The notes below the pieces were generated by a model. That model saw only the letters and a program-made list of their open reading frames with translations. It ran no database searches and was not told the origin of the DNA. From the NCBI RefSeq assembly GCF_000826545.1, contig NZ_CDME01000008.1, forward strand, positions 434,001 through 498,000: DNA of 64,000 bases, read 5' to 3'. Position 1 is the stretch's first letter, and every line of letters begins with the position of its first letter. Both the position numbers and the translations under genes were made by a program. Of the stretch, positions 38,334 through 47,333 are shown piece after piece. The DNA is from Kibdelosporangium sp. MJ126-NF4. GTDB taxonomy: Bacteria > Actinomycetota > Actinomycetes > Mycobacteriales > Pseudonocardiaceae.

Positions 38334-38957
38334 TCACCGTCGGTCGAAGAGGCTCAGGAGCAACGCTTCGCGTAGTTCCAGTGCGGGCTGTTCCGGTGCC
38401 TCATGGGAGATCCCCCACCACACGCCGAGTTGTCCGTGCAGGCCGGACCACAGCAGGTGCGCCGTGAAGTCATGCGGGGTTGCCTTGCCCGCGTCCGCCA
38501 GGTAGTCGCCCACCACCTGTTTCCAGACCTCCAGCACGCGGCCGAACGAGTCGTATACCTGTGAGCCTTCCACGGACAGCATTGGTCCGATGTGGAACAT
38601 GAACTGGTAGCGCTGCCGCTGCTGCGTCGCGAACCGCCAGTAGAGGTCGATCGCGGCCGTCAGCGCGGACCAGGGATCCGGGGCCGACTGGGCCGCGGCG
38701 GACATCGCTTCGGCCAGCTCGGCGTGCAGCTCGTCCAGCACGGTCGCCATGAGCTCGGCCTTGTCGCGGAAGTGCTTGTACACCGACGGTGCGGCGATAC
38801 CGGTCTCCCTGGCGATGGCGCGCAGGCTGATCTCCTCCGGTGCACCACCCTCCCTGAGCAGGCGCCTCGCCGCCGCGAGGATCTCCGCGCGCAAGCGCTG
38901 TCCCTCGCCCCAGCGGTTGGGAGTCCGTCCCTCGGCGCTGGTCCGGTCCGTCGTCAT
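38334..38957 (-). CDS. TetR-family regulator divergent from the carboxylic acid reductase gene
   Basis: 207 residues. N-terminal helix-turn-helix around residues 25-70 (ILAAARRLLREGG, ISLRAIARETGIAAPSVYKHFRDKAELMATVL), then a ligand-binding helical domain of the TetR_C WHG type. The gene is convergent with the mce4 operon and divergent from car, and the shared 127-bp gap holds an inverted repeat, so it most likely represses car. The inducer is unknown; an aryl or acyl acid or aldehyde is a reasonable guess. Confidence 0.82.
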   Translation of the reverse strand: MTTDRTSAEGRTPNRWGEGQRLRAEILAAARRLLREGGAPEEISLRAIARETGIAAPSVYKHFRDKAELMATVLDELHAELAEAMSAAAQSAPDPWSALTAAIDLYWRFATQQRQRYQFMFHIGPMLSVEGSQVYDSFGRVLEVWKQVVGDYLADAGKATPHDFTAHLLWSGLHGQLGVWWGISHEAPEQPALELREALLLSLFDRR

Positions 38958-39048
38958 CGCTGTCCTTTTTAGATGTCTCCCTGATCACAAGGAGTGGTCG
39001 AATCATTGCCTGGCGTCATCGATCACCTTACACTGTGAGCCAAGTTGG

Positions 39049-39061
39049 CTAACGGTGTTAG
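39049..39061. promoter_or_regulatory. Candidate TetR operator between tetR and car
   Basis: CTAACGGTGTTAG is a perfect dyad with 5-bp arms and a 3-bp spacer, 24 bp upstream of the car start codon. It is short for a TetR site, so flanking bases would have to contribute. Confidence 0.45.
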
Positions 39062-39084
39062 TCGAATCGTGGAGGTGATCGAAG

Positions 39085-42000
39085 ATGTCCACGGATGACC
39101 GGCAGGAGCGGCGCTTCGCCGAGTTGTGTGCCACTGACCAGCAGGTCCGCGCTGCCATACCGTTGGCTGACGTCAGTGCGGCGATCCATCAGCCCGACCT
39201 GTCGCTGCACCAGATCGTGGCCACCGTGATGACCGGATACGCGGACCGGCCCGCACTGGCGGCTCGCGCGTGGGACGTGACCGCCGACCCCGTGACCGGC
39301 CGTGCGGGGTCGCGGCTGTTGCCGCGTTACGACACGATCAGCTACCGCGAACTGTGGGACCGGGCGGGCGCGGTCGCGGCCGACTGGTACCACGATCCGC
39401 ACACACCGTTGCGCGGCAACGAGTTCGTCTGCACCCTCGGTTTCACCAGCCCGGACTACATGACCATCGACCTGGCCTGCGTACGGCTTGGCGCAGTCAC
39501 CGTGCCGTTGCAGCACAGCGCGTCCGTCGACCACCTGGCACCGATCGTCGCCGAGGTCGAGCCACGCCTGCTGGCCACCAGCCTTGAGCAACTGCCCATC
39601 GCGGTCGACTGCGCACTGGCCAGCACAACGGTGCGCCGTGTTGTCGTGTTCGACTACCACCCCGAGATCGACGACCACCGTGAGGCGCTGGAGACCGCCC
39701 GGCTGCGGTTGACCGAGTCCGGTCGACCGATCACGCTCACCACGCTGGCGGCCGCGCTCGAGCGTGACCGCACCCTGCCACCCGCGCCTGTGCCGACACC
39801 GGGCGACGACCAGCTTGCGTTGATCATCTACACCTCTGGCAGCACAGGTACGCCCAAGGGAGCGATGTTCTCTCAGCGCAGGGTGGCCAGCATGTGGCTT
39901 GGCGGCATGATCCCGGTGGTAGCGGGCCAGCCTTCACTGAACATCAACTACATGCCTATGAGCCACGTCGCCGGGCGGGGCACCCTCACCGCGACGCTCA
40001 GCACGGGAGGCACCTGCTACTTCACCGCACGGAGCGACCTGTCCACGTTGTTCGAGGACATCGAACTGGCTCGCCCCACGGAAATGCTGCTGGTTCCCCG
40101 TATCTGCGACATGGTGTTCGAGCGCTACCACAGCGAGCTGAACCGGCGAGCGGTGAACGGGGCGGACCGTGCGGTGGTGGCGGCCCAGGTGCGCGGGGAA
40201 GTACGGGAGAAGCTCCTCGGCGGACGAGTGGCATCGTTCACGACCGGGTCCGCGCCGTTGTCCGCCGAGCTGGCCGACTTCCTCGAATCCTGCCTCGATC
40301 TGCCGATCCACGACGGCTACGGCTCCACCGAGGCCGGTGCCATCCTGTTCGACCGCAAGCTCGCCCGGCCACCGGTGCTGGACTACAAGCTGGTCGACGT
40401 GCCGGAACTGGGCTACTTCGGGACCGACGCCCCGTACCCGCGCGGCGAACTGCTGATCAAGAGCCAGACGCTCATGCCGGGCTACTTCAAACGCCCTGAC
40501 GTCACCGCCGAGGTCTTCGACGCCGACGGGTACTACCGGACCGGCGACATCATGGCCCAGATCGGCCCGGACGAACTGGTCTACGTCGATCGCAGCAAGA
40601 ACGTGCTGAAGCTGTCGCAGGGTGAGTTCGTGGCCGTGTCGCGGTTGGAGGCACTGTTCGTCACCAGCCCGCTGGTCCGGCAGATCTTCGTCTACGGCAA
40701 CAGCGAACGCGCGTATCTGCTCGCCGTGGTCGTGCCTACAGGGGACGCGCTGAGGCACGTGGCCGGAGATCTCGGCCAGCTTCGCGCGCTGCTGCACGAC
40801 TCACTGCGCCAGGTCGCCAAGGAGGCCGGGCTGAACTCGTATGAGATCCCCCGCGAGTTGGTGATCGAGACCGAGCCGTTCAGCACAGCCAACGGTTTGC
40901 TCTCCGAGATCCGCAAGAACCTGCGTCCCCGGCTCACCGAACGCTACGGCCGTCGGCTGGAGCAGCTGTACACCGAGATCGCCGAGCGGGAGACCGAAGA
41001 GCTGCGTGCACTGCGCACGGTCGGCACGGACCAGTCGATGATCGACATCGTCCTGCGGGTGGCCGATACGGTGCTCGGCGCCAGCGGTGTGGCGCGCCCG
41101 GATTCGCACTTCACCGACCTCGGCGGCGACTCGCTGTCGGCACTGTCGTTCTCCAACCTCCTCAAGGAGGTCGTCGGCGTGGAGGTGCCGGTGGGGGTGA
41201 TCGTCAGCCCGGCCAACGACCTTCAGCGACTGTCCGGCCACGTCGAGGCGGCGCTGCGACCAGGAGTCGCCCGCCCGACGTTCGACACCGTGCACGGCGC
41301 GGACAGCACGCAAGCCAGGGCAAGCGACCTCACTCTGGACAAGTTCATCGACGCCACCACGCTGGACGCCGCCAGCGGGCTGCCCGCAGTGAGCGGCCGG
41401 GCGCACACCGTCCTGCTCACCGGCGCGAACGGCTACCTCGGCCGGTTCCTGTGCTTGGAATGGTTGGAACGACTGGCCGAACGCGGCGGCACACTCGTCT
41501 GCGTCGTCCGCGGCAGCGACGCGGCGGCCGCCCGCAAGCGGCTCGACATGGCGTTCGACAGCGGCGACCCGGATCTGCTCGACCACTACCGCGAACTCGC
41601 CGCCGAACACCTGGAGGTGCTGGCCGGTGACATCGGCGAGCCGGACCTCGGCCTTGACGAATCCACCTGGCGGCGGCTGGCCGACACGGTCGACCTGATC
41701 GTGCACCCGGCCGCCCTTGTCAACCACGTGCTGCCCTACCAACAACTGTTCGGTCCCAACGTGGTCGGCACGGCCGAACTGATCAGGATGGCACTGACCA
41801 GCCGGATCAAGCCGGTGGCCTACCTGTCGACCGCCGCCGTGCTCGACGCCCATACCTCGGTCATCGACGAGGACTCCGACATCCGCCAGACCAGCCCCGT
41901 TCGCGAACTCGACCAGGGGTACGCCAGCGGCTACGCGACCAGCAAATGGGCGGGTGAGGTTCTGCTCCGCGAGGCCAGCGACGCCTACGGTCTGCCCGTC

Positions 42001-42588
42001 GCGGTGTTCCGCTCGGACATGATCCTGGCGCACAGCCGGTTCGCCGGGCAGCTGAACGTGACCGACATGTTCACCCGGCTGCTGTTCACCCTGATCACCA
42101 CTGGGATCGCGCCGAGTTCGTTCTACCGGGCCAATGCCGGTGGCGACCGGCCGCGCGCGCACTACGACGGACTTCCCGCCGACTTCACCAGCGAGGCCAT
42201 CACCACGCTCACCGAGCAGAACAACAGCGGCTACCGGACCTTCAACGTGCTCAACCCACACGACGACGGCATCTCGTTGGATCTGTTCGTGGACTGGCTC
42301 GTCGAGGCAGGCAACCCGATCACCCGGATCGAGGACTATCAGGAGTGGTTGCGGCGCACGGAAACCGCGCTCCACGCACTTCCCGAACGGCAGAAGCAGC
42401 AATCGCTGCTGCCGTTGCTGCACGCGTACGCCCACCCCGGCGAAGGGAACGTCAGCGGCATACCGGTGGACCGATTCCGCGCGGCGGTGCGGGCCAACAA
42501 GGTCGGGCCGGACCAGGACATCCCCCACATCACGAAGGAGCTGATCCTCAAGTACGTCGCAGACCTGCGGACTCTCCGGCTCATCTGA
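39085..42588 (+). CDS. car: Carboxylic acid reductase (adenylation-carrier-reductase)
   Basis: 1167 residues. Adenylation domain with [13 protein letters not shown] near residue 248 and YRTGDI; carrier domain with the phosphopantetheine serine in [11 protein letters not shown] near 680; C-terminal NADPH-binding reductase domain beginning [16 protein letters not shown] near 778, with [10 protein letters not shown] containing the Tyr-x3-Lys pair. It reduces carboxylic acids to aldehydes with ATP and NADPH, after activation by a phosphopantetheinyl transferase that is not encoded nearby. Full length for the Nocardia/Mycobacterium CAR family. Proximity to the pca/pob genes suggests aromatic acids, sterol acids are an alternative. 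Confidence 0.92.
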   Translation: MSTDDRQERRFAELCATDQQVRAAIPLADVSAAIHQPDLSLHQIVATVMTGYADRPALAARAWDVTADPVTGRAGSRLLPRYDTISYRELWDRAGAVAADWYHDPHTPLRGNEFVCTLGFTSPDYMTIDLACVRLGAVTVPLQHSASVDHLAPIVAEVEPRLLATSLEQLPIAVDCALASTTVRRVVVFDYHPEIDDHREALETARLRLTESGRPITLTTLAAALERDRTLPPAPVPTPGDDQLALIIYTSGSTGTPKGAMFSQRRVASMWLGGMIPVVAGQPSLNINYMPMSHVAGRGTLTATLSTGGTCYFTARSDLSTLFEDIELARPTEMLLVPRICDMVFERYHSELNRRAVNGADRAVVAAQVRGEVREKLLGGRVASFTTGSAPLSAELADFLESCLDLPIHDGYGSTEAGAILFDRKLARPPVLDYKLVDVPELGYFGTDAPYPRGELLIKSQTLMPGYFKRPDVTAEVFDADGYYRTGDIMAQIGPDELVYVDRSKNVLKLSQGEFVAVSRLEALFVTSPLVRQIFVYGNSERAYLLAVVVPTGDALRHVAGDLGQLRALLHDSLRQVAKEAGLNSYEIPRELVIETEPFSTANGLLSEIRKNLRPRLTERYGRRLEQLYTEIAERETEELRALRTVGTDQSMIDIVLRVADTVLGASGVARPDSHFTDLGGDSLSALSFSNLLKEVVGVEVPVGVIVSPANDLQRLSGHVEAALRPGVARPTFDTVHGADSTQARASDLTLDKFIDATTLDAASGLPAVSGRAHTVLLTGANGYLGRFLCLEWLERLAERGGTLVCVVRGSDAAAARKRLDMAFDSGDPDLLDHYRELAAEHLEVLAGDIGEPDLGLDESTWRRLADTVDLIVHPAALVNHVLPYQQLFGPNVVGTAELIRMALTSRIKPVAYLSTAAVLDAHTSVIDEDSDIRQTSPVRELDQGYASGYATSKWAGEVLLREASDAYGLPVAVFRSDMILAHSRFAGQLNVTDMFTRLLFTLITTGIAPSSFYRANAGGDRPRAHYDGLPADFTSEAITTLTEQNNSGYRTFNVLNPHDDGISLDLFVDWLVEAGNPITRIEDYQEWLRRTETALHALPERQKQQSLLPLLHAYAHPGEGNVSGIPVDRFRAAVRANKVGPDQDIPHITKELILKYVADLRTLRLI

Positions 42589-42607
42589 CGTGAGCTCGTG
42601 CGCTGGG

Positions 42608-43375
42608 CTATCTGCCGAGTATGCCACCCGAGGCTGTCAGGTCCGTGGATATCGCCTCGGCAGTGGCCAATAGTGGTGGCAGCAGGTCGGTCTGCACGCT
42701 CTCGACCGGTCTGCTCACGTGGGTGGAGATGTTCACGGCCGCGACGACTTTGCCGCGGTTGCGGATGGGGGCGGCGACCGAGCGCAGGCCACGGTCGAGC
42801 TCCTCGTCGACCATGCACCAACCCTGTGCGCTGACCTGCGACAACTCCGACCGCAGCTCGTTGGCGTCGGTGATTGTTCGCTCGGTCATGGCGGTGAGCG
42901 GTGTGGTGCTGAGGAAGTTGTCCAACCAGGTGGGTTCCTGGGCGGCGAGCATGACTCGGCCCATGGATGCCGCGTGGGCCGGGAAACGAGTGCCTATCTC
43001 GATCATCACCTTCATGATCCGTTTCGTGGGCACCCTTGCCACGTAGACGATGTCCGTGCCGTCCAGCACCGAGACCGAGCAGGACTCGTGGACTTCCGCT
43101 GCCAGCTTTTCCAGGTGGGGCTGGGCCACGTCCGGCAGGCCCAGGCTGGACAGGTACGAGTAGCCCAGCTCGAGGACCTTGGGGCGCAACGCGAACAGTC
43201 GTCCGTCGCTGCGCATGTAGCCCAGGTCCACCAGTGTGTGCAGGAAACGGCGTGCCGCCGCTCTCGTCAGGCCGGTGACTCTGGCGACGTCGCTCAGTGT
43301 CATCTCCGGATGATCCGCGTCGAACGCCCTGATCACCGCGAGACCGCGTTCCAATGACTGCACGAAGTCGCTCAT
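42608..43375 (-). CDS. IclR-family regulator of the protocatechuate pathway (PcaR/PcaU-like)
   Basis: 255 residues. N-terminal winged helix (SLERGLAVIRAFDADHPEMTLSDVARVTGLTRAAARRFLHTLVDLGY) and an IclR effector domain (IGTRFPAHAASMGRVMLA, DEELDRGLRSVAAPIRNRGKVVAAVNIS). These stretches are typical of PcaR/PobR/PcaU regulators. The ATG overlaps the pcaB stop, so it is the last gene of pcaI-pcaJ-pcaB-iclR and likely autoregulated. Tandem dyads before pcaI are the probable binding sites. Protocatechuate or 3-oxoadipate is the likely effector. Confidence 0.82.
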   Translation of the reverse strand: MSDFVQSLERGLAVIRAFDADHPEMTLSDVARVTGLTRAAARRFLHTLVDLGYMRSDGRLFALRPKVLELGYSYLSSLGLPDVAQPHLEKLAAEVHESCSVSVLDGTDIVYVARVPTKRIMKVMIEIGTRFPAHAASMGRVMLAAQEPTWLDNFLSTTPLTAMTERTITDANELRSELSQVSAQGWCMVDEELDRGLRSVAAPIRNRGKVVAAVNISTHVSRPVESVQTDLLPPLLATAEAISTDLTASGGILGR

Positions 43376-44619
43376 CGCCGCAACGCCCGATCTATGAACT
43401 CGTTGGCAGAACCCAGGTATGTGGCCGGGTCCAATGCCATGTCGATGTCCTCTTCGGACAGGGAGATTCGTGTGTCAGCGATGAGTGCTGCTCGGAACGG
43501 TTGTCCGGACGTGGCCAGCTCGGTGACCACTTCGGACGCTGCGGCCCGGCCAAGAGTCGGTGCCAGTGCTGTCACGACTGCCTCGGCCATCACCAGGCCA
43601 CCGGTCATGTCCACGTTGGCGCGCATCCGCTCGCGGTTCACTCGCAGTCCGGTCAGCAGCTCTCGGGCGCGCGTGCATGTTGTGCTCAGCATTCCGCACA
43701 TTGAATTCAGTGTTTTCCATTCAGCGTGCCACGCACCCGCGGCACGCTCATGCTCCTGCGGCATCGCGGCGAGCATGGTCGACACCAACCCCGGGATCTG
43801 CTTGGCGACGGCCGTGATCAGCACGGATCGAACCGGGTTCTGCTTGTGCGGCATGGTGGACGACCCACCGCCGGACGACTCCGCCACCTCACCGACCTCG
43901 GTCTGTGCCAGCAGCGTCGCGTCGAGAGCGATCTTGCCGAGCACTCCGGCGAGCACCCCGAGCGCACCGGCCAACTCGCCCAGCCGAGTCCGGTTGGTGT
44001 GCCACGGAATCACCGGCTCGGCCAAGCCCAGTTCCGCCGCGAAGAACCGAGGGACACGGGTGTCAGCGAACACCGACAGAGTCCCGACGGCCCCGCCAAG
44101 CTGCGCGGAGAACCGAAGCCGTCGCAGGTTCGCGGCGGCTTCGTCAAGGGCCACAAGCCAACCCGCGCATTTGAGCCCGAACGTCGTGGGCAGCGCGTGT
44201 TGCATGAGAGTCCGCGCGATCATGACCGTGTCGCGGTGTTCGTCCGCCAACGCGGCACACGCGTCCGCAGCAGCGTCCACATCGGCCAGCATGGACGCGA
44301 CCGCGTTCTTGGCGACGAGCATCGCGGCGGTGTCCATGATGTCCTGGCTGGTCGCTCCGAAGTGGACAAAACGAGCCGCGTCCCCGGAAACGCGGTCCCG
44401 CAGTTGACGCACCAAGGGCACCACGGGATTACCGGCGTCGACGGCCAACCTGCCCAGCTCGGCTGTGTCGAAGTCGGCAGGCACGGCGGCGATCTCCGAA
44501 GCGGCCTGCTCGGGAATCACACCAGCCATGGCCAACGCGGTGGCGAGCGCCTTCTCGGCGTCCACCATGGCATTGAGCCATGCCTGGTCGCCGTCCGCGC
44601 CGAACAGTGCTTCGAACAC
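43372..44619 (-). CDS. pcaB: 3-carboxy-cis,cis-muconate cycloisomerase
   Basis: 415 residues, fumarase/aspartase superfamily. The family signature is GGSSTMPHKQNPV; HFGATSQDIMDTA and MQHALPTTFGLKCAGW are further PcaB-type segments. It converts 3-carboxymuconate to 4-carboxymuconolactone in the protocatechuate branch of the beta-ketoadipate pathway. The start is uncertain: GTG at 44619, 6 bp after the pcaJ stop, is the first good candidate; no strong ribosome-binding site is visible, which suggests coupling to pcaJ. Overlaps the regulator gene at its 3' end. Confidence 0.85.
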   Translation of the reverse strand: MFEALFGADGDQAWLNAMVDAEKALATALAMAGVIPEQAASEIAAVPADFDTAELGRLAVDAGNPVVPLVRQLRDRVSGDAARFVHFGATSQDIMDTAAMLVAKNAVASMLADVDAAADACAALADEHRDTVMIARTLMQHALPTTFGLKCAGWLVALDEAAANLRRLRFSAQLGGAVGTLSVFADTRVPRFFAAELGLAEPVIPWHTNRTRLGELAGALGVLAGVLGKIALDATLLAQTEVGEVAESSGGGSSTMPHKQNPVRSVLITAVAKQIPGLVSTMLAAMPQEHERAAGAWHAEWKTLNSMCGMLSTTCTRARELLTGLRVNRERMRANVDMTGGLVMAEAVVTALAPTLGRAAASEVVTELATSGQPFRAALIADTRISLSEEDIDMALDPATYLGSANEFIDRALRR

Positions 44620-44624
44620 GCGGC

Positions 44625-45341
44625 TCAGCCTGTCAGGTTCCGCAACGCGGTCAACTCGGCGTCGGTCGGCGGTGGGGTCTCGGTCAGGTCCGGGGAGACC
44701 TTCAACTCCCAGCCGGTCGCCTCGACCGCCTGCGTGACCGCGACGCCCGGATGCAGCTGGGTCAGCGTGAACTCGCCGTCGACCGGCCGCAGCACCCCGA
44801 GATCGGTGATGATCATCCCCGGTCCCGCGCCGGTGAACGCCGAACGGTCGCCGAGCCCGACCGACGTGACGAAGTCCAGCTTGTCGAGGAAGGTCCGGCG
44901 GCTCTGCCGGACGACGATCACGACTTCCCTGCAGGACGCGGCGATCTCCGGCGCGCCGCCCGCACCGGGCAGGCGCACCTTCGGGTCGGCGTAGTCGCCG
45001 ATCACGGTCGTGTTGATGTTGCCGTGCCGGTCGAGTTGGGCCGCGCCGAGGAAGCCGACATCGATCCGGCCGGGCTGTAGCCAGTAGTTGAAGATCTCCG
45101 GCACGCTGACCAGCGAGTCCGCCGTCTCGGCGAGGACTCCGTCGCCGATGGACAGCGGCAGTCGGTCCGGTTTCGCGCCGATGCACCCGGACTCGTAGAT
45201 CAGCACCAGGTCAGGGGCGTGAGTCGCGCGGGCCAGGTTCGCCGCGGTGCTCGGCAGTCCGATGCCGACGAAGCAGGACACGCCGTCCCGCAGCACGCGC
45301 GCGGCGGCGACGGTCATCATCTCGTCAGTGGTGTAGTTCAT
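44625..45341 (-). CDS. pcaJ: 3-oxoadipate CoA-transferase, beta subunit (CatJ/PcaJ type)
   Basis: 238 residues. It contains the catalytic region IYESGCIGAKPDRLPLSIGD with the glutamate that takes part in CoA transfer, GFLGAAQLDRHGNINTTVIGDY and KVRLPGAGGAPEIA. These match the CatIJ-type 3-oxoadipate:succinyl-CoA CoA-transferase rather than the enterobacterial AtoDA type. The ATG at 45341 overlaps the pcaI stop by 4 bp. Confidence 0.85.
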   Translation of the reverse strand: MNYTTDEMMTVAAARVLRDGVSCFVGIGLPSTAANLARATHAPDLVLIYESGCIGAKPDRLPLSIGDGVLAETADSLVSVPEIFNYWLQPGRIDVGFLGAAQLDRHGNINTTVIGDYADPKVRLPGAGGAPEIAASCREVVIVVRQSRRTFLDKLDFVTSVGLGDRSAFTGAGPGMIITDLGVLRPVDGEFTLTQLHPGVAVTQAVEATGWELKVSPDLTETPPPTDAELTALRNLTG

Positions 45342-46141
45342 CGGCCAACCTCTTCCCCGAGCCAGCGCTGGAACTCGTCCCGGTCGCGGCCGATGGCGTC
45401 CCACGCCTTGTAGTAGTCGTTGTCGCGGACGTAGTAGTCGTGCGCGTACGAGGGGTGCGCCCCGTGGGGCACCTCGGCGACCCGGGTGATCACCCAGGTC
45501 GGCAACGTGACCGCGTTCGGCCTCGGTTCGAGTTCGTCGACGATCTCCTCCACGGTGACCAGCGATCGCTTCGCCGCGAGCACGGCTTCCTTCTGCACCC
45601 CGGTGATCCCCCAGAGCTGCACGTTCCCCTTCCGGTCCGCGCGCTGGGCGTGCACGATCGCCACGTCCGGGTTCAGCGCGGGCACCGCGGTGAGGGTCTG
45701 GCCGGTGAACGGGCACGTGATCGGCTTGATCGTGTCGGTCTGTTTCGGCAGGTCCGTGCCGGTGTAGCCGCGCAGCACGGCGAACGGGAGCCCGGACGCG
45801 CCCGCCGCGTACCGGTTGGCCATGCCCGCGTGGCTGTGTTCCTCGATCTCCAGTGGCACCGGCCAGGAGTGCTGCACAGCGTCACGGAAGCGGTGCAGCG
45901 ATCCGACGCCGGGGTTGCCGCCCCACGAGAAGATCAGCTTCCGGGCGCAGCCCGCGCCGATCAGCTGGTCGTAGATCAGGTCGGGCGTCATCCGCACCAG
46001 CGTCAGGTCCCTGCGCCCCTGCCGGATGATCTCGTGCCCGGCCGCGAAGGGGATCAGGTGCGTGAAACCTTCCAGCGCGACCTGGTCGCCGTCGTGCACC
46101 AGGTCCGCGATCGCCTCGGCCAATGAGCTCACTGACGCCAT
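45338..46141 (-). CDS. pcaI: 3-oxoadipate CoA-transferase, alpha subunit (CatI/PcaI type)
   Basis: 267 residues. VALEGFTHLIPFAAGHEIIRQG, TPDLIYDQLIGAGCARKLIFSWGGNPGVGS and VHAQRADRKGNVQLWGITGVQKEA correspond to CatI-type subunits. With PcaJ it transfers CoA from succinyl-CoA to 3-oxoadipate. The ATG at 46141 gives the expected N-terminus; an ATG 14 codons upstream would add an unrelated basic stretch and would cover the operator. First gene of the pcaIJB-iclR operon. Confidence 0.86.
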   Translation of the reverse strand: MASVSSLAEAIADLVHDGDQVALEGFTHLIPFAAGHEIIRQGRRDLTLVRMTPDLIYDQLIGAGCARKLIFSWGGNPGVGSLHRFRDAVQHSWPVPLEIEEHSHAGMANRYAAGASGLPFAVLRGYTGTDLPKQTDTIKPITCPFTGQTLTAVPALNPDVAIVHAQRADRKGNVQLWGITGVQKEAVLAAKRSLVTVEEIVDELEPRPNAVTLPTWVITRVAEVPHGAHPSYAHDYYVRDNDYYKAWDAIGRDRDEFQRWLGEEVGR

Positions 46142-46166
46142 CTCAACTCCGTGCCCTCGCCTGTGT

Positions 46167-46199
46167 GTTCGCTGTACGAACAAGCATTCGCATCTCGAA
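46167..46199. promoter_or_regulatory. Tandem IclR-type operator upstream of pcaI
   Basis: Two dyads with the same geometry: GTTCGCTGTACGAAC (46167-46181, GTTCG-N5-CGAAC) and TTCGCATCTCGAA (46187-46199, TTCG-N5-CGAA). Their centres are 19 bp apart, about two helical turns. They lie 26-58 bp upstream of the pcaI start and resemble GTTCG-type sites of PcaU/PcaR regulators. Confidence 0.6.
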
Positions 46200-46352
46200 C
46201 ATTGTTTCAGGATGAACCGTTCTGGATAAATGAGGCGTAGGTCACGTCAACAGGCCGGAATGAAACGGCCTTGGTTTACGTCATACGGGTGACAGTTATG
46301 CATCGCGTGGGGGTACGCATGTATACGCTGTGTGAGGAGGGAGAGGGGAACA

Positions 46353-46493
46353 ATGACAAACGCGACTGTGGGGGAGACTCCGATCTTCGATGAGCTGCGC
46401 GAAATGTTCGGGCAGCTGGAGATCGACGAGCTGATCGGTCACGCCGAAGACGGTGTCACCCAGGCCGCCCAGGCCACCACGACCGAAGGATGA
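46353..46493 (+). CDS. 46-residue acidic peptide of unknown function
   Basis: Reads MTNATVGETPIFDELREMFG, then QLEIDELIGHAEDG and a tail VTQAAQATTTEG. A purine-rich ribosome-binding site (GAGGAGGGAGAGG) lies 5-10 bp before the ATG, stronger than at most genes here. It has no Cys, Ser, Trp or Tyr, is acidic, and its middle part should form an amphipathic helix. It stands alone on the plus strand between pcaI (divergent) and an IclR gene (convergent). The Thr/Gln/Ala-rich tail after a helical acidic leader-like part resembles a RiPP precursor in shape only; no modifying enzyme is adjacent. A small regulatory peptide is equally possible. Confidence 0.55.
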   Translation: MTNATVGETPIFDELREMFGQLEIDELIGHAEDGVTQAAQATTTEG

Positions 46494-46502
46494 GCCGAGG
46501 CA

Positions 46503-46529
46503 GGCCTCAGTGTCGAGTGGCCTGAGGCC
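46503..46529. terminator. Possible bidirectional hairpin between the small peptide gene and the IclR gene
   Basis: GGCCTCAG and CTGAGGCC pair across a short loop and include the end of the IclR coding frame. Eight base pairs only. Confidence 0.35.
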
Positions 46530-47262
46530 GCCAGCCCATCGCCCGTGAGATTCCGTGACCCGCGGCCCTGACCGCGGGCACGAGCGTGTGTGCGTCCGTC
46601 TCGATCGGAACCACGATCGACAGGGCCGCGATGACGGTGTTGTTCGCGTCACGCACAGGCGCCGCGATCGACTGCGTGATCATCTCGATCTGTCGGTCGC
46701 TGACCACGTACCCGTCGCGCCGAGCTGTGGCCAGCGTCTCGCGCAGCTGCCGGGTCGTGGAGATCGTCTTCTCGGTGAAGCGCTCCAGCGGCTGCGCGAA
46801 CACGCGTTCGCGCACGTCGTCGTCGGCGTGCGCGAGCAGGATCAGGCCGACGCCGGTCGCGTGCAGCGGCATCCGGCTGCCCACCCTGGTCAGGATGCTG
46901 ACCGCGCCACGCGCGGAGATCCGTTCGACGTACACCGTCTCCAGGTCGTCCCGCACGGCCAGTTGCACGTTCTGGCGGGTGGCCTCGTAGAGGTCCTCCA
47001 GGAACGGCATCGCCCGCTCGCGCAGACTCAAACTGCCTGGTGAGAGCGATCCGATCGCCAGCAGGCGCAGTCCGATGCGGTAGCGCCCGTCCCCGCCGCG
47101 GGTCAGCCCGCCCCACTCGGTGAGCTCGTTGACCAGCCGATGGGCCGTGCTCAGCGGCAGTTCCGCCAGCGCGCTGAGCTCGGAGAGCGTCAGCGCGGGC
47201 TTGGTCTCGGAGAACGCGTCAAGCAGCCGGAACACCCGGCTGGACACCGACTCACCTGTCAT
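46507..47262 (-). CDS. IclR-family regulator of pobA (PobR-like)
   Basis: 251 residues. N-terminal winged helix (SSRVFRLLDAFSETKPALTLSELSALAELPLSTAHRLVNEL) and IclR effector domain (YVERISARGAVSILTRVGSRMPLHATGVGLILLAH). Divergent from pobA-pcaH-pcaG with a 71-bp gap that carries a TTCC-N7-GGAA dyad, so it probably controls that operon, with 4-hydroxybenzoate or protocatechuate as effector. Its specificity is inferred from position only. Confidence 0.78.
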   Translation of the reverse strand: MTGESVSSRVFRLLDAFSETKPALTLSELSALAELPLSTAHRLVNELTEWGGLTRGGDGRYRIGLRLLAIGSLSPGSLSLRERAMPFLEDLYEATRQNVQLAVRDDLETVYVERISARGAVSILTRVGSRMPLHATGVGLILLAHADDDVRERVFAQPLERFTEKTISTTRQLRETLATARRDGYVVSDRQIEMITQSIAAPVRDANNTVIAALSIVVPIETDAHTLVPAVRAAGHGISRAMGWRPQATRH

Positions 47263-47276
47263 AGCACGAGTGTGCC

Positions 47277-47291
47277 TTCCGGTCAGTGGAA
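47277..47291. promoter_or_regulatory. Candidate IclR operator between the regulator and pobA
   Basis: TTCCGGTCAGTGGAA is a TTCC-N7-GGAA dyad located 15 bp upstream of the regulator gene start and 43 bp upstream of the pobA start. Confidence 0.4.
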
Positions 47292-47333
47292 ACTAGAGTC
47301 CCTGACGTGGTGATTTTCGGTAACTCTTCGAGT

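Noticed and set aside
40801..42627. 608-codon minus-strand open frame
   Set aside because: Antisense of the carboxylic acid reductase, which has full family motifs. The frame shows only shadow composition.
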